Below are positions 25,453-33,685 of a stretch of DNA of 41,000 bases, in pieces. A program made the translations under genes and the position numbers. This DNA comes from an uncultured Bacteroides sp. (lineage in GTDB: Bacteria; Bacteroidota; Bacteroidia; Bacteroidales; Bacteroidaceae): positions 1 through 41,000 of the forward strand of contig USPQ01000021.1 in the NCBI GenBank assembly GCA_900556625.1, written 5' to 3'. The notes under the pieces were generated by a model that was not told where the DNA came from, ran no database searches, and saw nothing but the letters and a program-made list of their open reading frames with translations. Each line of letters opens with the position of its first letter. Within the stretch, counting starts at the first letter, position 1.

Positions 25453-26319
25453 ATGAAAGATTTGAAAGTAGATGAATCTATAGGATTGGTATTGGAAGGC
25501 GGAGGTATGCGCGGTGTGTTTACTTGTGGTGTACTCGACTATCTGATGGATCACAATATTCGTTTTCCTTATACGATAGGAGTATCGGCAGGAGCGTGTA
25601 ATGGGTTGTCGTATGCTTCCCGTCAACGGGGACGTGCCAAATACAGCAATATTGACCTGTTGGAGAAATACAACTATATCGGTTTGAAGTATTTACTCAA
25701 GAAGCGTAACATTCTCGATTTCGATTTACTTTTCAATGAGTTCCCCGAGCATATCCTTCCTTACGATTATGAAACTTATTTTGCTTCATCCGAACGTTTT
25801 GTGATGGTGACTACGAATTGCGTGACGGGAGAGGCCAATTACTTTGAAGAGAAGAAAGATAAAAAGCGAGTGATCGATATCGTTCGTGCTTCCAGCAGTC
25901 TGCCTTTTGTTTGCCCTATTGCCTATGTAGACGGTATACCGATGCTCGACGGAGGAATTGTAGATTCCATTCCCCTGCAACGGGCTATTGCGGATGGTTG
26001 CACACATAATGTCGTTGTACTTACCCGTAACAGGGGGTATCGGAAAGATTCGAAGGATATTCGCATTCCGGCATTTGTTTATCGGAAATATCCGAAGTTA
26101 CGTGAAGCGTTGAGCCGTCGTTGTGCTGTTTATAATGAACAATTGGAAATGGTGGAGCGTATGGAAGACGAAGGAAAGATTATCGTTATCCGCCCATTGA
26201 AGCCTGTGGTGGTAGACCGTATTGAAAAGAATGTGCGCAAACTGACGGAATTTTATGAAGAGGGATACGCATGCGCACAGGCTTTGTCTCATTATTTTTC
26301 TACTTTTTTTCCCGATTAA
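25453..26319 (+). CDS. Patatin-like phospholipase / acyl hydrolase
   Basis: The 288-aa protein has the complete patatin dyad and oxyanion hole: GGGMRG at residues 16-21, GVSAG with nucleophile Ser45, and the DGG motif with Asp166 (MLDGGIVDSIP). There is no signal peptide, so it belongs with the cytoplasmic bacterial patatins of the RssA/YjjU kind rather than with secreted toxins such as ExoU. The C-terminal part (KYPKLREALSRRCAVYNEQL, then VIRPLKPVVVDRIEKN) matches the small-patatin layout. It is expected to hydrolyse acyl chains from phospholipids or small esters. It is the last intact gene before a decayed region. Confidence 0.93.
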   Translation: MKDLKVDESIGLVLEGGGMRGVFTCGVLDYLMDHNIRFPYTIGVSAGACNGLSYASRQRGRAKYSNIDLLEKYNYIGLKYLLKKRNILDFDLLFNEFPEHILPYDYETYFASSERFVMVTTNCVTGEANYFEEKKDKKRVIDIVRASSSLPFVCPIAYVDGIPMLDGGIVDSIPLQRAIADGCTHNVVVLTRNRGYRKDSKDIRIPAFVYRKYPKLREALSRRCAVYNEQLEMVERMEDEGKIIVIRPLKPVVVDRIEKNVRKLTEFYEEGYACAQALSHYFSTFFPD

Positions 26320-26434
26320 TTCGATTTTAAGTCTTTATTAATTCCTTTTAGTGGGATTTATTAAGGGGTGCTCCTTTACTTTGCTGAAAAATAGTATTGG
26401 AGAGCTTTTAATATAACATGAAAAACAAAGGAAT

Positions 26435-27400
26435 ATGGTAAAAAGATTTAGTTGGTTGTTTTTTTGTTTATTGTTTTCAGTAGGTATAACAGCCAAAGGT
26501 GGAGGCAGGCAATATAACTCTTATAAGGGGTTAGTGATGGCCGGTTATCAAGGGTGGTTCAATACCCCTGATGACGGCTCCGGCCGCGGCTGGCATCATT
26601 ATAATGGTCCGAAGGGTTTTCGTCCCGGTTCCTGTTCAATTGATTTCTGGCCGGAAGTGTCGGAATATAAAAAACTCTATAAGACAGAGTTTACTTTTGA
26701 GGATGGCAAACCAGCATCAGTCTTTTCTTCTTATGACGAATCTACAGTCGAACTTCATTTTAAGTGGATGAACCAATATGGGGTGGATGGAGTATTTATG
26801 CAACGCTTTGTTTCCGAAATTCGGAATGGAAGCGGATTGAAATATTTCAATAAAGTCCTCAATTCGGCAATGAAGGCAGCAAATAAATACGAACGGGCTA
26901 TCTGTGTGATGTATGACTTGAGTGGTATGAAGCCGGGAGAAGAAGGGTTGTTATTAAAAGATATTGCAGAAATCGCACGTCAATATTCTATAAAAGATCA
27001 TGTCAAGAATCCTTCTTATCTATATCATAATGGGAAACCGTTGGTTACCGTATGGGGAGTTGGATTTAATGATAACCGACGTTATGGGCTGAAAGAGACG
27101 GAGCGTATTATTGACAGTTTAAAATTGCAAGGATTCAGTGTAATGCTTGGAGTGCCTACCCAATGGCGCGAACTGAAAGGAGATACAGAATCAGATCCCC
27201 ACCTTCATCAGCTTATCAGAAAATGCGATATCGTGATGCCTTGGTTCGTAGGACGTTATAATGAAAACACTTATCCAAAATTTCAAAAATTGGTAGAGGC
27301 GGATATCCAATGGGCAAAGAAGAATCAAGTGGATTATGCTCCATTGGTATTTCCGGGTTTCTCGTGGGGCAATATGAAAGGTCAAGATCACAATTCATTC
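26435..27400 (+). pseudogene. GH71/99-like glycosidase gene, 3' end deleted
   Basis: The frame encodes a signal peptide (to about residue 22) and a GH71/GH99-like barrel (VMAGYQGWFNTPDDG, FFQRF-type VDGVFMQRFVSEIRNGS, AICVMYDLSGM, PSYLYHNGKPLVTVWGVGF, VMLGVPTQWRELKGD, YAPLVFPGFSWGNMKGQ). The domain stops at residue ~322 (HNSF). From Met323 the sequence is GH3 and belongs to another gene, so the last ~50-60 residues of the barrel are missing. The chimeric frame runs on for 41 GH3 residues and ends at a TAA at 27527. The product could still be secreted, but it lacks the C-terminal barrel strands and is probably inactive. Confidence 0.85.
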
Positions 27401-28095
27401 ATGACTGCTTATAATGCGCTGAATAATGTGCCTTGTACGCTGAATTCCTGGCTTTTGCAGAAGGTGCTGCGTCGGGATTGGGGATTTCAGGGATATGTGG
27501 TATCCGATTGCGGAGGACCTTCTTTATAAGCACTTGCCGGTCATAGTGAACGCATGGTATCCCGGTGAACAGGGAGGAACGGCAGTTGCAGAGGTTTTGT
27601 TTGGAGACTATAATCCGGCGGGTCGTTTACCGCTGACTTATTACAAGTTTTTGGAGGAACTTCCACCCTTTGATGATTATGATATAACCAAAGGACGTAC
27701 TTATCAGTATTTTAAGAAAGACGTGCTCTATCCGTTTGGTTACGGGCTTAGTTATACGACTTTTAAATATAGTAATCTGGAAGTAACTGATGCGGGAAAA
27801 ACGGTGAATGTATCATTCACGTTGAAGAATACGGGTAAGCGGGCTGGCGATGAAGTGGCGCAAGTTTATGTTAAATTGCCGGAAGTCGCAGGTGGTATGC
27901 AAGCTATCAAACAGTTGAAAGGTTTCCGACGTATTGCTTTAAAGGCAGGAGAAAGTAGAGATTACGGTTGATAAAGAGCAACTTCGGTATTGGGATGAAA
28001 AACAGATCTGTTTTGTTGTGCCGCAAGGTTCGTTTACTTTTATGGTAGGGGCTTCATCCAGTGATATTCGTTTGGAGAACACTGCAAATTTGTAG
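27401..28095 (+). pseudogene. GH3 glycosidase remnant with two further lesions
   Basis: From 27401 the sequence encodes GH3 barrel residues (TAYNALNNVPCT, then WGFQGYVVSDCG, the SDC motif carrying the GH3 nucleophile Asp). At about 27525-27535 it jumps to the C-terminal domain in another frame (HLPVIVNAWYPGEQGG, NPAGRLPLTYYK, YPFGYGLSYTTF, then a fibronectin-like domain), so roughly 250-300 residues are missing internally. Near 27957-27960 the frame shifts again, consistent with loss of 2 bp in a GAGAG run. The rest (ITVDKEQLRYWDEK ... FMVGASSSDIRLENT) continues to TAG at 28093-28095. The first ~230 GH3 residues are also gone. It cannot make an active enzyme. Confidence 0.85.
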
Positions 28096-28284
28096 TGTTC
28101 GTTATCTTAAAGTAGTTTTCGTTATCATGTGATAAAAAGGAAGGGTGTCTTGAAAATAGGAGGAGATAGTAAATATTAGGATGAAATATCGTTTAATATC
28201 TGATTAATTATACCTGCTCTTGCTTTTCATAGATAGATTTCGTATCTTTATAATTTTTACTCCTTTTGAAAAGGAGTGGTTGTC

Positions 28285-28440
28285 TTATAAGGTGACATTT
28301 GTCACGCTATAAAGTGCCATTTATCCCTTTACAAGGTGACAATGGTCACGTTATAAGGGGACCACTTCCCGGCTACATAAAAGTACCAAGTTTTTCGCAC
28401 TGAAAGTTTTTAATCTCCGCACTGAAAAGTCTTATACAAT
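28285..28440. repeat. Degenerate tandem array with ~22-bp period
   Basis: Four adjacent units start at 28285, 28306, 28328 and 28350. Each follows the pattern (T)TATAAgGTGaCAnTnGTCaC, and units 1 and 3 contain an internal dyad (GTGAC-N4-GTCAC). A weaker unit follows at 28371, and the words CGCACTGAAA at 28396 and 28418 keep the 22-bp spacing. There is no protein frame or spacer pattern, so it is not a CRISPR. It lies between the GH3 remnant and the fructan locus. Its function is unknown. Confidence 0.6.
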
Positions 28441-28470
28441 AAGAGATTTCGGATAAGAATCAATGAGAAA

Positions 28471-28521
28471 CCCTACCGTAAATAGAAGCTTTTAGGCTTA
28501 TTGCTTTACGGTAGGGCTTTT
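28471..28521 (+). terminator. Intrinsic terminator upstream of the fructan locus
   Basis: CCCTACCGTAAA at 28471-28482 pairs perfectly with TTTACGGTAGGG at 28505-28516 and is followed by CTTTTTC. The loop has its own small stem (AAGC/GCTT). It would insulate the fructan locus from transcription entering from the decayed genes. Confidence 0.7.
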
Positions 28522-28541
28522 TCAAAATAAGGTTGACATCA

Positions 28542-28588
28542 TTTGAAACAAAGTTTATAGACGAAGGCAAAGATAGCTCCTATCTTTG
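28542..28588 (+). promoter_or_regulatory. Fructan-type promoter site A (upstream of GH32 remnant)
   Basis: TTTGAAAC at 28542-28549 is followed, with TTTG offset exactly 43 bp, by the -7 box TATCTTTG at 28581-28588. TAG sits at the same internal position as in sites B and C, and CC precedes the -7 box. The -7 half lies inside a 19-bp perfect inverted repeat (28557-28575 with 28581-28599). The gene it once drove appears to be the GH32 now reduced to a fragment. Confidence 0.6.
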
Positions 28589-28599
28589 CCTTCGTCTAT
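28557..28599. repeat. 19-bp perfect inverted repeat around a promoter box
   Basis: Bases 28557-28575 are the exact reverse complement of 28581-28599, with a 5-nt centre. The right arm contains TATCTTTG and is followed by a T-rich stretch, so it can be read as a terminator hairpin or as an operator-like palindrome. Confidence 0.85.
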
Positions 28600-28628
28600 T
28601 TTTGTTGAGTTCTGATATAAGAATACTT

Positions 28629-28742
28629 TGTTACTATAGAAACTATGTCAATGCACTCATATATAAAGATGGGGAATACCATTTGTATTTTCAATATAAT
28701 CCATCAAATAGTACTCTATGCAACATATATTACAGCCTTTGA
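28629..28742 (+). pseudogene. GH32 fructosidase N-terminal remnant
   Basis: The short frame encodes IYKDGEYHLYFQYNPSNST followed by a decayed tail and a stop at 28740-28742. This aligns with VYKDGEYHLFYQHNPYGSK of the intact GH32 at 36840. The preceding NYVNAL aligns with NDPNGM, so the catalytic-nucleophile motif NDPNG has been mutated (the Asp is now Tyr). No start codon in a suitable context and no downstream GH32 sequence remain. It lies between promoter-like sites A and C, in the place where B. thetaiotaomicron carries an extra GH32 gene next to SusC. Confidence 0.75.
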
Positions 28743-28784
28743 AACATTTTTTTTAGTCGATTGATATAAATCAACCGTAATTTG
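28738..28784 (+). promoter_or_regulatory. Fructan-type promoter site C (upstream of SusC)
   Basis: TTTGAAAC at 28738-28745, TAG at the matching inner position, CC before the box and TTTGCAT at 28781-28787 line up base for base in spacing with sites A and B. The -7 box itself is weaker (GTAATTTG). A small dyad TTGAT-ATAA-ATCAA lies between the elements. It is 52 bp upstream of the SusC ATG. Confidence 0.6.
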
Positions 28785-28835
28785 CATCATCGATAAAGAT
28801 AAAATTCGTACTTTTAAATTAATAACATCAAACTA

Positions 28836-31800
28836 ATGCTCAGTATTATGAAGAACAAAAAACTTCTTTGCGGTGTTTGTTTCCTGTTTACTTTCATGTC
28901 AGCCCTCTGCGGGCAAAACATAACAGTGAAAGGAAACGTTACTTCCAAAACGGACGGTCAGCCGATTATTGGCGCTTCCGTCATTGAGACTATATCCACA
29001 ACTAATGGAACGATTACCGATTTTGACGGTAACTTCACGCTTTCTGTTCCTACTAATGCTACTTTAAAGATTTCGTATATCGGTTATAAGCCCGTGACTG
29101 TGAAAGCGGCTGCCTCTATCCAAGTTTTATTGGAAGAAGATACGCAAATGGTGGATGAAGTGGTGGTGACAGGTTATACTACTCAGCGTAAAGCCGATTT
29201 GACCGGTGCGGTATCTGTGGTAAAAGTTGATGAAATTCAGAAACAAGGTGAAAACAATCCGGTAAAAGCACTCCAAGGGCGTGTTCCCGGTATGAATATT
29301 ACTGCTGATGGTAATCCAAGTGGTACGGCTACTGTTCGTATTCGTGGTATCGGTACATTGAACAACAACGACCCTCTTTATATCATTGATGGTGTGCCTT
29401 CTAAAGCAGGTATGCATGAACTGAATGGAAATGATATTGAATCTATCCAGGTTCTGAAAGATGCGGCTTCTGCTTCTATTTATGGTTCGCGTGCCGCAAA
29501 TGGTGTTATCATCATTACTACTAAACAAGGTAGGAAAGGACAGATTAAGATTAATTTCGACGCTTCGGTTTCCGCATCTATGTACCAGTCTAAATTAGAT
29601 ATGATGAATACTGAGCAATATGGGCGTACATTATGGCAAGCCAATGTGAACAGTGGTAAGAATCCGAATGCTAATTCTATCGGTTATCAATACGACTGGG
29701 GATATAATGCTGAAGGCTATCCTGTGTTGAATAACATCTATGTTCCCAAATTTATTGATGATGCCAATACAATAGCAACAGGTGATACGGACTGGTTTGA
29801 TGAAATCACACGTACCGGCTTTATTCAACAATACAATCTTTCGTTGAGTAATGGAACGGAAAGAGGTAATTATTTCTTTTCTCTGGGATATTATAAAAAT
29901 GACGGTTTGATTAAATATACAAACTTCGACCGTATTTCTGCACGTATTAATAGTGATTATAAGGTGATAGATAATATTCTGACTATCGGTGAGCATTTCA
30001 CTCTGAACCGTACGACGGAAGTCCAAGCTCCAGGGAATATCATGAGTGACGCCATGATTGCCCTTCCCATGATTCCCGTACACACTGTGGATGGAACGAA
30101 TTGGGGAGGTCCCAACAGTACTATGCCCGACCGCCAAAATGTGGCTCGTATAATTTATGATAATCGGAACAACCGATATACTTATTGGCGTTTGTTCGGT
30201 GATGCATATGTAAACCTGAACCCGGTGAAAGGACTTAATATCCGTTCCACTTTTGGATTGGACTATGCACAGAAGTATCAACGTTATTTTACGCTTCCTT
30301 ACAACACCGGTTTCCTGAACAGTGATAAGGATGCGGTTGAGATGAAACAGGAGCATTTCACCAAATGGATGTGGAATGCTGTGGCCACTTACGAATTGGA
30401 GATTGGCAAACATCGTGGAGATGTTATGGCAGGTATGGAGTTGAATCGTGAAGACGACATAAACTTTGCTGCTTACCGTGAAGGATTTGCGATTCTGACT
30501 CCCGATTATATGTATCCTTCCGCAGGAGTAGGACAGTCGCAGGCAAGTGGCGGAGCAGGTGGTTTCTCACTAGTTTCTTTCTTCGGAAAACTGAACTATT
30601 CGTATGCTGATAAATATTTACTTTCATTTACCCTCCGTCGTGACGGGTCTTCCCGTTTTGGTAGCAATAATAAATATGCTACTTTCCCTTCCGTTTCTTT
30701 GGGATGGCGTATTAGTCAGGAGGCTTTTATGGAAAAAACTAAAGATGTGATTGACGATTTGAAAATTCGTGCGGCTTGGGGACAAACCGGTAATCAGGAT
30801 ATTGAAAATTACGCACGCTATTCTATCTACGAATCTAAATACGGTACAGGTAATCCTCCTACTTATGGAACTTCTTATGATATTACCGGAAGTAACGGCG
30901 GTAGTTTGCTTCCTTCCGGATTTGTGCGTACTCAGATTGGAAATGATGATATCAAGTGGGAAACTACTACACAAACCAATGTCGGTATGGATTTCAGTTT
31001 GTTTAATCAGACATTGTATGGCTCTGCCGAATATTACTATAAAAAAACAACGGATATTTTGATAAAACCGTCTTACATCGGTATTCTTGGAGAAGGTGGC
31101 GGGCAGTGGAGAAATGCCGGTTCGATGGAAAACAAGGGCTTTGAGTTTAATTTGGGCTATCGCAATAAGACGGCTTTCGGGCTTAGCTATGATATTAACG
31201 CGAACCTCGGTTTGTATCGGAACAAGATTTTGTTTGTACCGGGTGAAGTGGCTTCTACCGGAGATTTCGGTGGTGACGGGGTGATGAACATTATCGGTCA
31301 TTCTATTAATATGAGAGCCGGTTACATTGCCGACGGTATTTTCAAGTCACAGGAAGAAGTAGACAATCATGCCGATCAGACCGGAAAAGGCGTAGGGCGT
31401 ATCCGCTATAAAGATTTGGATAATAATGGTGTTATTGATACTAAGGACCAGACTTGGATCGGAAATCCGAATCCTGATTTCACGTATGGACTCAATATCT
31501 ATCTGGAATATAAGAACTTTGATTTGACTATGTTTTGGCAAGGTGTGCAGGGAGTGGACGTTTACAATGAGGTGAAGAAGAATACCGACTTCTGGTCGGT
31601 AGGTGATATGAATGCTAATCGTGGCATCCGTCTGTTGGGAGCATGGACTCCGCAGAATCCGGGATCGGATATTCCTGCCGTTTGTTTGGAAGACTTGAAT
31701 AATGAAAAGAGAATTTCCAGTTATTATGTAGAAAACGGTTCTTATCTGAAACTTCGGAATTTACAATTAGGTTATACATTGCCGACAGATATCTCGAAGA

Positions 31801-31952
31801 AAATAAAGATGGAACGTTTGCGATTCTATTTCAGCGCACAGAATTTGCTGACCATCAAAAGTAAGAACTTTACCGGTATGGATCCGGAAAATCCGAATTT
31901 CGGTTATCCGATTCCTCTCAATCTTACGTTCGGTTTCAACATAGGTTTTTAA
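28836..31952 (+). CDS. SusC-type TonB-dependent fructan transporter
   Basis: The 1038-aa outer-membrane protein starts at 28836, or at the ATG at 28848, which leads directly into a signal peptide (KNKKLLCGVCFLFTFMSALCGQ). There is no STN domain. A carboxypeptidase-like domain covers ~30-110 (VKGNVTSKTDGQPIIGASV). The plug begins VDEVVVTGYTTQRKADLTGAV and carries GRVPGMNITADGNPSG and SIYGSRAANGVIIITTKQG. The barrel ends LTFGFNIGF. Lack of STN fits control by a hybrid two-component system instead of sigma/FecR. Gene order and composition match BT1763 of B. thetaiotaomicron, so levan-type fructo-oligosaccharide import is inferred. SusD follows after 20 bp. Confidence 0.95.
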   Translation: MLSIMKNKKLLCGVCFLFTFMSALCGQNITVKGNVTSKTDGQPIIGASVIETISTTNGTITDFDGNFTLSVPTNATLKISYIGYKPVTVKAAASIQVLLEEDTQMVDEVVVTGYTTQRKADLTGAVSVVKVDEIQKQGENNPVKALQGRVPGMNITADGNPSGTATVRIRGIGTLNNNDPLYIIDGVPSKAGMHELNGNDIESIQVLKDAASASIYGSRAANGVIIITTKQGRKGQIKINFDASVSASMYQSKLDMMNTEQYGRTLWQANVNSGKNPNANSIGYQYDWGYNAEGYPVLNNIYVPKFIDDANTIATGDTDWFDEITRTGFIQQYNLSLSNGTERGNYFFSLGYYKNDGLIKYTNFDRISARINSDYKVIDNILTIGEHFTLNRTTEVQAPGNIMSDAMIALPMIPVHTVDGTNWGGPNSTMPDRQNVARIIYDNRNNRYTYWRLFGDAYVNLNPVKGLNIRSTFGLDYAQKYQRYFTLPYNTGFLNSDKDAVEMKQEHFTKWMWNAVATYELEIGKHRGDVMAGMELNREDDINFAAYREGFAILTPDYMYPSAGVGQSQASGGAGGFSLVSFFGKLNYSYADKYLLSFTLRRDGSSRFGSNNKYATFPSVSLGWRISQEAFMEKTKDVIDDLKIRAAWGQTGNQDIENYARYSIYESKYGTGNPPTYGTSYDITGSNGGSLLPSGFVRTQIGNDDIKWETTTQTNVGMDFSLFNQTLYGSAEYYYKKTTDILIKPSYIGILGEGGGQWRNAGSMENKGFEFNLGYRNKTAFGLSYDINANLGLYRNKILFVPGEVASTGDFGGDGVMNIIGHSINMRAGYIADGIFKSQEEVDNHADQTGKGVGRIRYKDLDNNGVIDTKDQTWIGNPNPDFTYGLNIYLEYKNFDLTMFWQGVQGVDVYNEVKKNTDFWSVGDMNANRGIRLLGAWTPQNPGSDIPAVCLEDLNNEKRISSYYVENGSYLKLRNLQLGYTLPTDISKKIKMERLRFYFSAQNLLTIKSKNFTGMDPENPNFGYPIPLNLTFGFNIGF

Positions 31953-31972
31953 TTCATTAAATAAAGATAATT

Positions 31973-33682
31973 ATGAAAATCAAGAATATATATATATCCT
32001 CTTTGCTGTTGGTAGCCTCGTTGGTCGGTACTACCGGTTGCAATGACTTTTTGGAAAGAGACTTACAGGGAAGTTCTGACGAGGGACAAACGATTAGTCC
32101 CGATAATGTGGACAATCTGGTAATTGCTGCTTACGCTCACATGGTGTCCGGTGAGGATATGAACAGTCCTTTCAGCCTTTGGCCGTATGGAAATGTCCGT
32201 GCAGATGATGCTTATAAAGGCGGGGCAAACTCCGAAGACGGTTCGCATTTCCATTTTCTGGAGATTGCTACGGGGATGACTACTGACAATTGGGCTTTTG
32301 ATGATATCTGGTATCGTCTTTATTCGGGGGTGGCACGTGCCAATGCTGCTTTGAAATCTTTGGATGGTATGGATGCAAATACTTATCCGCAGAAGAATGA
32401 ACGTATCGGTGAGATGCGTTTCTTACGTGGTCATTATATGTTTCTGTTGAAAGTGATGTTCAAGCATATCGTTTATGTAGATGAAACGATTCCTACTTCG
32501 GACTATACCAAGATTTCTAACCGACAGTATACTAACGACCAACTTTGGCAGAAGATAGCAGATGACTTTAAGTTTGCATATGATCATCTTCCCGATACAC
32601 AAGTGGAAAAAGGGCGTCCTACGCAGGCTGCTGCATCGGCCTATCTGGCAAAGGTGATGCTTTACAAAGCTTATCGCCAGAATGAAAAGAATGAAGTGAT
32701 CGAAATTAATGAAGATGATTTGAAAGCTGTAATTACGTATACGGATAATGCTATCATGACTGCCGGAGGTTTTGGTCTGGAAGAAGATTTTGCATATAAT
32801 TTTCTGCCGCAATATGAGAACGGAAAGGAATCTATTTGGGCTGTCCAATATTCGCAGGATGATAATACGATGTATGGCAACTTGAACTTTGGTAATGAGT
32901 TGACAGCTCCGCAATTCTTCGGGTGTTGTGATTTTCAGAAGCCTAGCCAAAACTTGGTGAATGCTTTCCGCACGGAAAACGGTAGGCCGATGTTCGATAC
33001 TTACAATGAGAAAGATAATTATGATGTGCAAGGCAACTACGATCCCCGTTTATTCCACACGGTGGCGATTCCGGGATTTCCTTATAAGTATAATGTGAAC
33101 TATATTTTTGATAAGACGTGGACACGTAACGAACAGGAATATTATGGTCTTTACTCATCTTTAAAAGAGAATGTGGACCCCGATTGTTCTTGCCTGAAGA
33201 AAGTGAATTCTCCGTTTGTTGCTAATTCGATGAACCGTATTGTATTGCGTTATGCAGATGTAGTGCTGATGCGTGCCGAGGCATTGATTCAGTTGAATCG
33301 TTTGTCGGAAGCATTGCCGTTGGTCAATGAGATACGTAACCGTGCAGCCCGTAGTACTACGCTTGTTTTTGATTATGGGGCAAGTTTTAAAGTAGAACCG
33401 TATACAATGGCCGAATGGACTGATCGGGACATTGCTATGAGAGACCTGAAATGGGAACGTCGTCTTGAACTGGCATTGGAAGGAAGCCGCTTCTTTGATT
33501 TAGTTCGTTGGGGAGATGCGGCAAAAGTGATGAATCAATATTATGCGTCGGAAGCTAGTCGTCGTTCTTATTATTCGGATGCAAATTTTACAGCAGGAAA
33601 GAATGAATATCTGCCTATTCCTCAGAAGCAGATCAATTATAGTGGTGGTTTGTATCAGCAAAATAATGGTTGGGAGAAATAA
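31973..33682 (+). CDS. SusD-like fructan-binding lipoprotein
   Basis: The 569-aa lipoprotein has a lipobox at Cys23 (VGTTGC) followed by NDFLERDLQG, a classic SusD/RagB opening. Family segments include WYRLYSGVARANAAL, RFLRGHYMFLLKVMFKHIVYVDE, ASAYLAKVMLYKAYRQNE, YADVVLMRAEALIQLNRLSEALPLVNEIRNRA, and the C-terminal LKWERRLELALEGSRFFDLVRWG with YLPIPQKQI. It forms the lid of the SusC transporter. Its position corresponds to BT1762 in the B. thetaiotaomicron fructan locus. The next gene starts 3 bp after its stop. Confidence 0.95.
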   Translation: MKIKNIYISSLLLVASLVGTTGCNDFLERDLQGSSDEGQTISPDNVDNLVIAAYAHMVSGEDMNSPFSLWPYGNVRADDAYKGGANSEDGSHFHFLEIATGMTTDNWAFDDIWYRLYSGVARANAALKSLDGMDANTYPQKNERIGEMRFLRGHYMFLLKVMFKHIVYVDETIPTSDYTKISNRQYTNDQLWQKIADDFKFAYDHLPDTQVEKGRPTQAAASAYLAKVMLYKAYRQNEKNEVIEINEDDLKAVITYTDNAIMTAGGFGLEEDFAYNFLPQYENGKESIWAVQYSQDDNTMYGNLNFGNELTAPQFFGCCDFQKPSQNLVNAFRTENGRPMFDTYNEKDNYDVQGNYDPRLFHTVAIPGFPYKYNVNYIFDKTWTRNEQEYYGLYSSLKENVDPDCSCLKKVNSPFVANSMNRIVLRYADVVLMRAEALIQLNRLSEALPLVNEIRNRAARSTTLVFDYGASFKVEPYTMAEWTDRDIAMRDLKWERRLELALEGSRFFDLVRWGDAAKVMNQYYASEASRRSYYSDANFTAGKNEYLPIPQKQINYSGGLYQQNNGWEK

Positions 33683-33685
33683 TAA

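Larger units (their letters stand above)
28096..28835. other. 740-bp region without an intact gene
   Basis: Reading from left to right it holds: a 9-bp palindrome at 28259-28277, a degenerate 21-22 bp repeat array from 28285, two CGCACTGAAA copies 22 bp apart (28396 and 28418), and an intrinsic terminator (28471-28521). Then come a promoter-like site embedded in a 19-bp perfect inverted repeat (28542-28599), a GH32 remnant (28629-28742) and the SusC promoter-like site (28738-28784). The last is followed by an AT-rich leader up to the SusC start. Confidence 0.7.

Noticed and set aside
28285..28440. CRISPR array
   Set aside because: Units are contiguous at 21-22 bp and degenerate, with no unique spacers and no cas genes nearby.
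28533..28742. Reading 28533-28742 as a real small gene of 69 codons
   Set aside because: Its only recognisable part is a decayed GH32 fragment, and its first half translates the inverted repeat and promoter-like sequence.
29631..30413. 260-codon minus-strand frame inside the fructan SusC
   Set aside because: It is an antisense shadow of a conserved barrel-coding region; composition (Ile, His, Thr-rich) is that of a reverse-strand artefact.
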